Assembly (NCBI GenBank): GCA_003265685.1
Contig: QJOU01000018.1
Location: forward strand, 1-64,000
Direction of reading: 5' to 3'
Source: Piscinibacter caeni
GTDB taxonomy: Bacteria; Pseudomonadota; Gammaproteobacteria; Burkholderiales; Burkholderiaceae_C
Length of the DNA: 64,000 bases
Shown: one piece after another, positions 44,736 through 53,324 of the stretch
Layout: each line of letters begins with the position of its first letter
Numbering within the stretch: position 1 is the stretch's first letter
The notes under the pieces: model-generated
What the model was told of the DNA's origin: nothing
The model's database searches: none
What the model saw: only the letters and a program-made list of their open reading frames with translations
Translations under genes and position numbers: made by a program

Positions 44736-44945
44736 TCAGCCCTGGTGAGCGGCCGCGGCGTCGTGCCTGGCCGGCGCCTGTGGCATCCGATCGGCAATCG
44801 AGCCGGGTCGTGGCGCCAGCCGCAGCGCCTGCCACACGAGGCGTGCGTTGAACGGCACCCTGCGCCTCCAGGGCATCAGCGCGAGCAGCCGCGCAGGCAG
44901 AAAGGCATTGGCCCGCCGATGGGCGCGGACGAAAACAGGGTGCAT
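44736..44945 (-). CDS. Possible small hypothetical protein
   Basis: 69 residues from the ATG at 44945, Arg/Ala rich with FLPARLLALMPWRRR. No motif, no clear ribosome site, and the coding pattern is weak. It is upstream of the cysK fusion on the same strand. It may be a chance reading frame of GC-rich DNA. Confidence 0.25.
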   Translation of the reverse strand: MHPVFVRAHRRANAFLPARLLALMPWRRRVPFNARLVWQALRLAPRPGSIADRMPQAPARHDAAAAHQG

Positions 44946-45419
44946 GGCGGACCTGTGAAGCGGCTCGAATGACAGCGGCGCCATCGTGGCCACGGCGCGT
45001 AATCCGCTCGCGTCAGCGCCGGCGCCGCCTGTGGCCGCCATGTAACCGGCGTGTATCGGGCCAAGTCGCAGGCCGCCGGCGCGGCGCGTGTGGCAGCCGA
45101 TGCCTGCCCGCGTCTCGCGCCCAGGGCGGCCATCGGAAATGACCGTGGCCTCACGGTCCGGCCATCAGGCACAGGGCGCGCTCATGCACAGTTGCCCGAA
45201 TGAGCCCGGGCACTTCACCTCAAACGGCGACGAGGTGAAGCCCCCGTGCTGTGCGCATGACTACAGCGTATTCAAGAACTCCAGCAGCGAGTCGGGCGCG
45301 CGGCAGCGGCGCAACGCTGCATCGGGCTCGTGCAGCTTCGCCAGCGCGCGTTACGAAATGGGTTCAAAAGACTGGACCGCTGAAAACATAGTCGTAAACA
45401 CGCGGCCGGCCGGTGGCAA
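44946..45419. other. Unassigned intergenic DNA at island border
   Basis: About 470 bp without a convincing gene. A 29-codon minus-strand segment (45261-45350) reads LAKLHEPDAALRR then LLEFLNTL and stop. It looks like the broken C-terminus of a lost protein that I cannot name. GC falls here compared with the arsenic region, marking the left border of the accessory zone. Confidence 0.4.
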
Positions 45420-46073
45420 TCAGGCCGGCCCGGCAGCATTGATGCGCCCTACCGTCTGGCACAGCAAGAGTTGCTGATCCGACTCCAGTGCCATGGCCTG
45501 CGACAGGGCCTGGTTGTCGAACCACGCACGCAGCACGGTCGCCAGGCAGTTGGCGGCGCAGTAGAGGTAGACGTTCTGCGCCATGGCGCCGGCAGCAGCG
45601 AAGGCGTAGCGCTCACGCTGCGCGACGGGGACCAACTTCATATGGCCGTGGTGGGCGACATAGACCAGATCGAGCGGGGCGGTGTCGACGAAGTCCTGGT
45701 ATCCGGTCACGCGACGAACGTCACTTGCCACGGTCATCTGCAGCGCATGCCGGCTCGGGTCGTAATGGAACAAGCCCTGCGGCATCGCGACATAGAGCTG
45801 GACCTCCTGCGAGTTCATGGCGCTGGGTGCCGTGCGACCACTCATGTCGGGCCGGTTGATGCCGGCAGCCGACCAGAGCAGATCGGACAGGGATTGCTCG
45901 CTCAACGGCGTCGGGTCGAACTCGCGCCTCGACTCACGCCGCTGCAATGCGTCCATCAAGGCCATGCCGCCGCTGCGCTGCGGGGCAGGTAGCACGACCG
46001 CGGGGGCATCGATGGCCGCCTGCGGCTTGAGTTGACCCATCAGGCCGAGCGCCAGCTTCGTCAAGGTGTTCAT
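45420..46073 (-). CDS. Nitroreductase-family (SagB-type) protein
   Basis: 217 residues. The FMN-binding start MDALQRRESRREFDPTPLSEQ and the later LSDLLWSAAGINRP block are typical of nitroreductase/SagB-like proteins. ALSQAMALESDQQLLLCQTVG forms the C-terminal helix. The ATG at 46073 gives a short hydrophobic N-terminus (LTKLALGLMG). The family reduces nitro groups, quinones or similar substrates with FMN and NAD(P)H. It stands alone between decayed DNA and the arsenic region. Confidence 0.8.
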   Translation of the reverse strand: MNTLTKLALGLMGQLKPQAAIDAPAVVLPAPQRSGGMALMDALQRRESRREFDPTPLSEQSLSDLLWSAAGINRPDMSGRTAPSAMNSQEVQLYVAMPQGLFHYDPSRHALQMTVASDVRRVTGYQDFVDTAPLDLVYVAHHGHMKLVPVAQRERYAFAAAGAMAQNVYLYCAANCLATVLRAWFDNQALSQAMALESDQQLLLCQTVGRINAAGPA

Positions 46074-47529
46074 GATGAGCACTCCGGACACAGGAGCATG
46101 CGATGGGCTCGAGCCTAGATCGGTGACGCGTATCGGCATTGAGACCGGTCAATCCAGCGGTACCCCGGCAAGCTTGGCCAGCCACATAGCAACTCGGCCC
46201 GGGGTCGCGATCCGCGTCAGGATGTACGCGCCCGTCGGCACGAGAGAGCCTGGGCCCAGAGGCGGCCACCGAGAGAAGCTCGGAAGTACGGCCGAGTCCG
46301 GTCGATCACCCGGTCCAGGTCGTCGGCGGCAGAGGCTCCCGAGCTGCCGGCTACACCGCGGTGCGGCTGCAGCCTCGGTGGCAAGCCGCCTCGCCCCAGC
46401 TGTAGGAAAGTCCCGTTAGGACGAGCGCGGACACCTCAGGCCGCCGCAACGGCCGCCGTGGGCATCGGCAGGCGACAATCCTGTATGCGCAAAGCCCTAC
46501 CGACGGCCGCCCAAGCCTGGGAAGACGTCACCTTCTTCTCGATCGATACCAACCGAATCCAGTCGGCCGGCTACAACTTTGCGCAAGGCGCACTGCATCA
46601 GTTGCCGAATCAGCTGGCGCCCCTTGGTGATCTGGGAGTGCGAGATTGCGAGGCCAGAGCGCCTGGATGAACTTTTCTGGCAGATCGTGGCTCGCGAGCC
46701 GTAGAGCAGACCGTCGGGCATTGACCCGAGCAGCCCGCAGTGGAGATCTACGCGCGTCGATTGAAGGTCGCGATGCTGCGAGCGCATAGCAGCGCCAGCA
46801 CAACGACGACAGAAGGATTGGCCGGCAGACAGCGCGTTCCGATCTCTAGCGAACTACCGACATGACGACCATTGGAGACCATCAGGTTTGCTCCAGTGAC
46901 TTCAGACAGCGCCCGTCCTAAAACCCACAACATGCGCGCTCGGCTTCTCGGTAGCCCAGCCTACCGACGTGCTGTTGCGGCTTCCGAGGACCTGACGGCA
47001 GGCGCCTCGTTTACGACTCTAATGTCCTGTTTACGGCTTTCTTTGGTCAGAACAGTGCCGTCAGCTTGCATTAAACGTGGAAATTTCCCACCATAGTTTG
47101 CGCTATTCACACTCGCACGATGCTTTGCAATCCCCTGCTTGCAGGCCAGACAGTCATCTGAGGGCATCTACGGGCTCGCAGCGTGAATAGGACAAGACCA
47201 CCGAAGCGCCGACAAATGATCAACTTGAGCGGCTGCTGGCTACCTGGCAGGCGCGAACGCCGAAGTTAACTCTGCGCCTTCAGCGCGTCTGCAGCCTTGG
47301 CTCGGCTGGATTGCTCGAGCATCCTAAACGCCGGCATCGTGGCTAACCTCATCCAAGTGCTGGACTTCCGGTCGTGGCGGACTCGTAGCTCGCCGCCCAG
47401 AAGGCGCATAGCCCTGACAAGCTACAGCGGCTTAGCAGTGACTTGAAGCTTGTTCCAGCGAAGCACGCCAGCGCCGTCGGCATCGCGCCCGATGCCGACG
47501 CTTGTCGCGTCGTCAACAGCGCATCGGCA
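46074..47529. other. Decayed accessory DNA, few recognisable genes
   Basis: About 1.4 kb with many short frames and lower GC than the flanks. Only one piece is recognisable, a PIN-like fragment at 46485. A minus-strand segment near 46961-47100 reads FPRLMQADGTVLTKESRKQDIRVV-like text, suggestive of a lost gene, but I cannot assign it. I see no intact promoter or RNA gene. Confidence 0.45.
46485..46670 (+). pseudogene. N-terminal fragment resembling a PIN-like (DUF4935-type) protein
   Basis: Begins MRKALPTAAQAWEDVTFFSIDTN, with an FSIDTN strand carrying the first acidic residue of a PIN-type nuclease, then SAGYNFAQGALHQLPNQL. It stops after 61 codons where a full member would be several times longer, so only the N-terminus remains. 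Family match is by eye. Confidence 0.35.
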
Positions 47530-48206
47530 GAAGCGCCACCGAGAGTTGTCGGAACTTGAAGCGCTACACATTGAAATGGCCAACTTTGAGCACGGGTTGC
47601 GCGGCACCTTCCGATTGCTGTGCAACACGGCGGCGCTGTCAGCAGCCCTGCCTCGAGCGATCGGGCGTTTCCTGGCCACTCATGCCGACATCGATCTTCC
47701 CGGAGCTGTCCAGCGAGGCGGTGGTCGACGCGCTGCGCCTGGGAACCGGCGACTTCGGGATCGTCGCAGACTATGTCGACACCACTGGCCTCGTGGTGCG
47801 CCCATGGGTTGACGATCACCTGGTTGCACTAGTGCCGACGCAATGGCGCGAACGCCAGCGGACGATCTCTTTCCGCGAGTTGCTCGAACACCCGCTGATC
47901 GGCCTGCCGCGCGACAGCGGCCTGAGCCGCTTCTTGGCGGCTCAGGCCAGCCACAGCGGTCGGATTCCCACTCACCGCGTGCGCCTCAGCAGCTTCGAGG
48001 GCATCGCCCAAGTCGTCGCTGAAGGCGTTGGCCGTGCAGGAGAGCGTCGCTCTGCGGCACCAACGGCCAGGAACCCGGCTCGTTTCACGGTCGATAGCTG
48101 GGCGCAACGCAAGCTGCTTATCCGCATGACGGCGCAGGGCGTCGACCTGCCCAGCGCTCAAGCATTGGCAGACGCGCTACAGGAACGCGCCGCAGCGGGG
48201 CTGTAG
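47530..48206 (+). pseudogene. LysR-type regulator, truncated and frameshifted
   Basis: The effector domain of a LysR protein is recognisable in two frames. First LRGTFRLLCNTAALSAALPRAI in one frame to about 47700, then EAVVDALRLGTGDFGIVADYV and FEGIAQVVAEGVG in another to the stop at 48206. The C-terminus (AQRKLLIRMTAQGVDLP) is family-like. The DNA-binding N-terminus is missing and a frameshift sits near 47700. It is a decayed gene. Confidence 0.75.
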
Positions 48207-48339
48207 GGGACGCGGAACATCACATGCGTGCTCGGGCGCCCCGCACAGCACCCAGTCGACTTCAGCGATCAACATCAGCCGGCCACGTGCGCCATGTGAC
48301 ATGCTGAGCTGCCTGGGCACGTCAAAGCGCCCGTCGGCC

Positions 48340-48450
48340 TCACGCGCAGCGACACGGCCGCCAGTGATGTGGCAGCAGTTCGCCGATGCGACTGACCGGC
48401 TGCGTCGGCAACCGCTCCAGCACATCGCAAAGGTAGGCGTGGGGCAGACA
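48340..48450 (-). pseudogene. IS66-family transposase (TnpC) C-terminal remnant
   Basis: The minus strand reads AYLCDVLERLPTQPVSRIGELLPHHWRP, the conserved end of IS66 TnpC. Upstream coding sequence is broken in several frames. No terminal repeats could be identified. It marks an old IS66 insertion next to the Tn7-like module. Confidence 0.75.
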
Positions 48451-48829
48451 ACTTGAGTTGCAGCGTGGTCCAGTCCATGCACGGGTTCGCGGGCGTCCAC
48501 GGCCTTGTGCACAGCGTTGGCGTCGAGGCCGTAGCAGATACGTCTCGCACTTCCTGCCGTATTGCGGAAACTTCCTTGAAGAAGTTCTCGTCAAAAGGAA
48601 AGATGCACTTTTGCACTAGAACTTTCCCCAGGAGACCCGCTTCACGCACTCGCCATATTACGTCTATGCGATGTCTCTCCGAACCTCGTCGCCGCGCGAA
48701 ACAGCGTATCAGTAGCTTATTGGCCCTCGGCAATACCTGCGCAAGCGCACGGCGGAGGCCTGTCCGGGTCGGCTCGAAAGCCGTGGTGACCGGGCGGCCG
48801 AGAAAGCGTTGGCAAGTGCTCTGCATCCC

Positions 48830-49639
48830 ATGTACTGGGAAAGCGATTTAGGCCTCGTCTGGCCAAACCTCAGGTCGCGAATTGAAGCCGGACGAGGTCT
48901 AGGATCGCATGAGAACTATCGCGGTTGGCTCGGAAAGCGCGAGAAGCCGGGGAAGGGAACGTTCGGCTCGCCGCTCGGCTTGATCACCAACCGACAGCAC
49001 CAGATGCGATCCCTGGCAGCCGAGAACTACCTCTTCATGGTGGAACGCCTTCCGGGCGTCGACGATATCCGCGAACTGCTTCCGATTCTCGACATGGACG
49101 AGACGTTGCGGCTTTGCGGACGTCTTGGCATCGAACACGAATACGGCGACTCCGGCGCGGACCCAGAGCCCTTTCTTATCGACTTCGTGATAACGCGGCG
49201 GGTGGGGGATGAGCTAACGCATTTCGCCAGGAGCCTCTGCTCGACCTCGGGAGAGACTGGGCGGCGCGAAACGGAGCAGCATCGACTTCTTCACGCGTGG
49301 TGCAAGCAGCAGGAAGTCGACTGGCGCCCAGTGGATACCTCTGGACTATCGGAATCCGTCAACCGGGCCTTGAGCACGTTGCGGGCGTGGCATCGGCATC
49401 GCTACGTTCCAGAACGCGAGATCGTCGAAGCGTTTGTCAACCTTTTCAGGCCCATGTACAAGAGAGGTGCGACGCTTGGAGAACTGATTGCCGACATCTC
49501 CGCGAAATCGGGCGAGAGCGTCGACCGCTGTTTCAATCACTTCTATTATTCGTGTTGGGCTCGGTATATCGACATTGATCTTCGGGAACCGCTGGTGAAC
49601 AACCGTCCGGTGATTCTGCGTGGCCCGCTCCGCCTCTAA
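48830..49639 (+). CDS. tnsA: TnsA-like transposon endonuclease, catalytic lysine apparently replaced
   Basis: 269 residues from the ATG at 48830. In Tn7, TnsA cuts the 5' ends of the element with a FokI-like PD-(D/E)xK site (E63, D114, Q130, K132). Here E65 (SLAAENYLF) and D118 (PFLIDFVI) match. In the expected third strand FARSLCST stands where typical members have ARTVKYA, so S135 and C137 replace Q and K. The helical C-terminal domain follows. The stop overlaps the tnsB GTG by 20 bp. The alignment was made by eye; if right, the nuclease may be weak or inactive. Confidence 0.82.
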   Translation: MYWESDLGLVWPNLRSRIEAGRGLGSHENYRGWLGKREKPGKGTFGSPLGLITNRQHQMRSLAAENYLFMVERLPGVDDIRELLPILDMDETLRLCGRLGIEHEYGDSGADPEPFLIDFVITRRVGDELTHFARSLCSTSGETGRRETEQHRLLHAWCKQQEVDWRPVDTSGLSESVNRALSTLRAWHRHRYVPEREIVEAFVNLFRPMYKRGATLGELIADISAKSGESVDRCFNHFYYSCWARYIDIDLREPLVNNRPVILRGPLRL

Positions 49640-51857
49640 CTTCACGGCACTTCGCAACACTACGCGGCTCAGCCCAGGGCTCGTTCTTCGCACGCGCTCC
49701 AAGGCCGGCGCCGTATACGAGCGGATCACCCACGTCTTCTCCGGCAACGTTTGGGTGATACGCGTCGGAACCCCTGCCGAGGCCCGCAATGCCAGACGTC
49801 CAAAAAGGCTGAGGCGGATAGAGGTTCAACAAGCGCTCAAGACCAAACGCACCGAAATCGGCCGTTTACGCCTTCCGGCTGAACTTGTTGCTTCATATGA
49901 CCGCGACACGGAGGAACACAACACGATTCAGGCGACGAAAGCAGCTCTGAAACCGCTGCTCAAGTCCTTCGACGACGAGCGGAACCTCCACCGAACAAAG
50001 TTTTCGCTATTGATCTACAACCGCGCCGTTGCATTGGGCCTCGCCGAAACCACCCTACGCCGGTTGCTGCTTCGCCACTGGTATTTCGGAGGACTCGACA
50101 ACTCGGCACTTCCACTGACCCCAGGTCGAGCCACTTCAACATTCAGAACGATCGACCGCAGCTCCGTCGATCGCGTTGCACATCAACCTAAGGCCTCCAG
50201 GCGGGGCAGACGCTCGCCGCTTGAAGCTGAACGGGGTCGGAATGAATTTATCGCAACTGCAGATGACGTCGAGGACATGGTCGCCGCCCTGCGGCGGGTC
50301 GCAAGGCGTGTGCACGCTGCGAATCCGGGAGTCGGCTATGTCTCGATTACCGAAGATGGCTACAACGAGTGGCTCCACAACGACTTCAAGAAGCGGCATA
50401 CCGACATCTATAGCCGGTGGATGAAAGGGCAGCACGTACTCCCGATGTCAAAGTCGCAGTACTACCGCTACGTAAAGCAGAACGCCGACTTCGAAAGCGA
50501 CCTGATCAAGTCGATTCCCGCCCTCAAAGCTGATGGGGGCGACGGTCTGCTTGACTGCAACGGTCCCGGGGAAGTCTACGAACTTGACGCCACATACGGG
50601 CAGGTCGTGCTGCTGCCAGCCGGCGCGCCGCTCGCGCGATTCTTCCTTCCGTGCATCTACCTGCTGATTGACAGGTGGAGTCGCTACATCGTGTCAGTCT
50701 TCGCTTCGCTTCGTCCCGCGTCCTGGGAGGTGCTGCGCATACTGCTGCGTATTGCGTTTACCTCGCGCGAGCGCCGTTTCCAGCATCTCGGCTTTCCAAT
50801 CTCTGACAAGGAATGGCCGCCTGGCGTCGTGCCCATCCGCATCGTCACGGACCGCGGTTCAGACATGATCAGTGAAGAAATGCTTGAGGCCACTGTCGAA
50901 GGGATGCGGATCAACGTGAAGATCTTGCCACCGCTATGTCCTGACGGAAAGGCAATAATTGAGAAGGCCATCGGTGACCTCAAACGCAGGCTGAAGAGAG
51001 ATTCAGATCTTCGAGGGCAGTACGACAAGTTCACAAAGGACATACAGAAGAAGGACTCCAAGCTGCGTGCCATCGCCACCGCGAGCTCTTCCCTCGCGCC
51101 ACTGTACCGGGCTGTTCTCGACAAGGTGGATGACCACAACAATCGCATCCATGCGACGCTCGCAAAGCGATCAATCCTGAAGACGAACGGTATCGCTCCG
51201 ACTCCTCGCGAGGCGTATCTATTCGGACTCGACTTTATTACTGGAATCCAACGGCCGCCGCTTGACGACGAAGACTATCGAAGGCTCACGCTTGTGACGG
51301 AGAGTGCAAGGTTGAATGACAATGGAAACATGACCTTCCGATCCAGGACCTATCGACCAGCCAACGCAGCGGCCCTTCGGTATTGCAACTCGAACGACGC
51401 CGGACCAGTCCGCGTAAAGGTCGACACGTCAGATCCTTTTGAGCTGTTTATTCCCTCCAAGAGCGAACACTGGCCTCAGTGGAATATCGATAAGGCAGGA
51501 GCTCGGGATCTAAACGACATTACGCTCGAGGAGCAGGTCGCGCTGGCTGATTTGTACCGTCTGGCAGCGGCGAAGGCTCGTGACGAAGAGGAACGCGGCC
51601 GCCCAAAGCGGGGTGCGGCGGGGTCACGATCGCGAGCGCCAACAGCCTCACCAGGGGTGAAGGAGTCTCCCGGTGTTGTACACGCTCGAAGGCGTGCGGA
51701 ATCCGACGGACTCGTACGTACGATGGAAGGCGCTCCGAGCCGACGTGGCTCGGATCATTCCAGCGGCGAAGAAGCGCGTTCGCAACGTGATCGGTTTGAA
51801 GAGGACGAAGAGGCTCGCATCATTGCGGCAAACCGCGACCGTAGGAGGCGCCAGTGA
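49620..51857 (+). CDS. tnsB: TnsB-family DDE transposase
   Basis: 745 residues. The RNase H-like core has D323 (YELDATYG), D411 (IVTDRGSD) and E448 (AIIEKAIGDLKRR), the DDE triad. N-terminal HTH-type domains (about 95-280) and a mu-like beta-barrel domain after the core (about 560-640) fit TnsB. The C-terminal 80 residues are charged and would bind TnsC. The GTG at 49620 overlaps tnsA. TnsB binds the element ends and joins 3' ends to target. Confidence 0.92.
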   Translation: MARSASNFTALRNTTRLSPGLVLRTRSKAGAVYERITHVFSGNVWVIRVGTPAEARNARRPKRLRRIEVQQALKTKRTEIGRLRLPAELVASYDRDTEEHNTIQATKAALKPLLKSFDDERNLHRTKFSLLIYNRAVALGLAETTLRRLLLRHWYFGGLDNSALPLTPGRATSTFRTIDRSSVDRVAHQPKASRRGRRSPLEAERGRNEFIATADDVEDMVAALRRVARRVHAANPGVGYVSITEDGYNEWLHNDFKKRHTDIYSRWMKGQHVLPMSKSQYYRYVKQNADFESDLIKSIPALKADGGDGLLDCNGPGEVYELDATYGQVVLLPAGAPLARFFLPCIYLLIDRWSRYIVSVFASLRPASWEVLRILLRIAFTSRERRFQHLGFPISDKEWPPGVVPIRIVTDRGSDMISEEMLEATVEGMRINVKILPPLCPDGKAIIEKAIGDLKRRLKRDSDLRGQYDKFTKDIQKKDSKLRAIATASSSLAPLYRAVLDKVDDHNNRIHATLAKRSILKTNGIAPTPREAYLFGLDFITGIQRPPLDDEDYRRLTLVTESARLNDNGNMTFRSRTYRPANAAALRYCNSNDAGPVRVKVDTSDPFELFIPSKSEHWPQWNIDKAGARDLNDITLEEQVALADLYRLAAAKARDEEERGRPKRGAAGSRSRAPTASPGVKESPGVVHARRRAESDGLVRTMEGAPSRRGSDHSSGEEARSQRDRFEEDEEARIIAANRDRRRRQ

Positions 51858-53317
51858 CTACCAAAAGAGAACTTAGGCCTCTTGGAAGTGACCTCATCGA
51901 GTATTTGGAGCTCGATGCCAACTATTCAAATGAGAACTCTCTTTCCACGCGACTGCGAGGCAATCCACAGATCGCGACACTCCCACTAACCGGTTGGTCG
52001 GATGAGGCAATTCACGGGCTGTTTGACAGACGCCCCGACGCTCCAACCCACGCAGACAGAGCGAAGCCTGCCTCATTGCGCCGGAGCGAGATCAACACGC
52101 TTTTCGACATCGTCTACAACCTCGTGGGCTATCCGCGGCTGATTAACGCATTCATCGAAATGATGCGCGAGACCTATGTCTCTAGGAACGTGCTGCGCGA
52201 CGATGATCGTCGTCGACGTATGATGTTGCACACCAAGGGGGCACTTGACGGCAAGCAGTTCAACTTTCCGCTTCCACGAAATTGGCGCCCGACGGCCAGA
52301 AGTCTAAATGTTCTCGGCCTCACGGGTTCCGGCAAGACCACGTTCGCGCGGATCATGCTTCAGATCTTTGCCGTTGTGATCCACCACACGAGCTACCAGG
52401 GACGTAACCTCGCTTTCGATCAAGTGCCACTCGTGTACGTTCAGATTCCGTTCGACGGCACGATCAAGTCGTTTCTTCTGAACTTCTGTGAGTCAGTGGA
52501 CAGGGCATTGGGATATTCATCGTATTATCAGGAGGCGCTTCGCGTGGGAAGCATCGCTGAGATGGTCTCGCTGATGGTACGCATCTCCGATGCCATCGCA
52601 CTCGGCACACTGATGATCGACGACTTGCACAATCTACGGGTTGCCAAGGGCCCGAACATTGTGATCATGTTTAATCTCATCAGTTCGCTCATCGAGTGCG
52701 CGGGAATCTCCGTATGCACCCTCGGAACCCCAAGCGTCAAGTCGATCGTGACTCCAGGAGCGGCCAATCAGCGCAAACTGGTGCTCAACGGAGCGTTCGA
52801 GTTCTCCTTGATGAGATGGAACTCACCGGCCTTGTTGGACTTCACCGAAGTTCTGTGGTCGTACCTGTGGGTCGCGCACCCTGTTGCGCTCACCGAGTCC
52901 ATTCGACTTGCCTGGTTCAAAGCTGGCGCAGGAAATCCACACTTCATGGTCATGGCGCTTGCGCAAGCACAGCGCAACGAGATCGGCGCTCGTGAGACCA
53001 TCGACGAGTTGTCCTTCCAACACGCGGCCACGATGAACATGGCCATCCTGCAGCCCGCAATTCGCGCCATGCGGCTCGGTACTCCGACTGCATTGCTAGC
53101 GTTGGATGACATGCTCGTCGGCAACAAGCTGGCCGAGTTGCGCCAGGAGCTTGGGGTCACCGGATCGGATACCCTTCACTACGTCTCATCTACGAGTGAT
53201 GAGTTTCCGGAGGTTGTGCGCGCGGAGGAGAAACTCAAGCCAAAGCGCACTGGTGCGTCAAAGTCGGTCGGCGAAGAGGCGCTCCCGTCGGCAGAAGATC
53301 CATTCCAGATGCGCTGA
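51854..53317 (+). CDS. tnsC: TnsC-family AAA+ ATPase
   Basis: 487 residues. Walker A GLTGSGKTT is at 155-163 and Walker B LMIDD near 253-257, followed by a sensor-type region. TnsC forms a filament on DNA that links the target selector to the transposase. Its GTG start overlaps the tnsB stop (GTGA at 51854-51857) with a strong AGGAGG site at 51843-51848, so translation is coupled. The C-terminal tail is Lys/Ser rich. Confidence 0.92.
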   Translation: MTTKRELRPLGSDLIEYLELDANYSNENSLSTRLRGNPQIATLPLTGWSDEAIHGLFDRRPDAPTHADRAKPASLRRSEINTLFDIVYNLVGYPRLINAFIEMMRETYVSRNVLRDDDRRRRMMLHTKGALDGKQFNFPLPRNWRPTARSLNVLGLTGSGKTTFARIMLQIFAVVIHHTSYQGRNLAFDQVPLVYVQIPFDGTIKSFLLNFCESVDRALGYSSYYQEALRVGSIAEMVSLMVRISDAIALGTLMIDDLHNLRVAKGPNIVIMFNLISSLIECAGISVCTLGTPSVKSIVTPGAANQRKLVLNGAFEFSLMRWNSPALLDFTEVLWSYLWVAHPVALTESIRLAWFKAGAGNPHFMVMALAQAQRNEIGARETIDELSFQHAATMNMAILQPAIRAMRLGTPTALLALDDMLVGNKLAELRQELGVTGSDTLHYVSSTSDEFPEVVRAEEKLKPKRTGASKSVGEEALPSAEDPFQMR

Positions 53318-53324
53318 GCGATCC

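Noticed and set aside
45385-47025. Shared GTCGTAAAC word in opposite orientations, considered as transposon end repeats
   Set aside because: Only about 10 bases agree, one copy fits a coding-like stretch, and no TGT end or further copies were seen.
48275-48826. Minus-strand frame of 183 codons upstream of tnsA
   Set aside because: No family features; the recognisable IS66 residue string lies in a different frame, so this is DNA of a decayed element.
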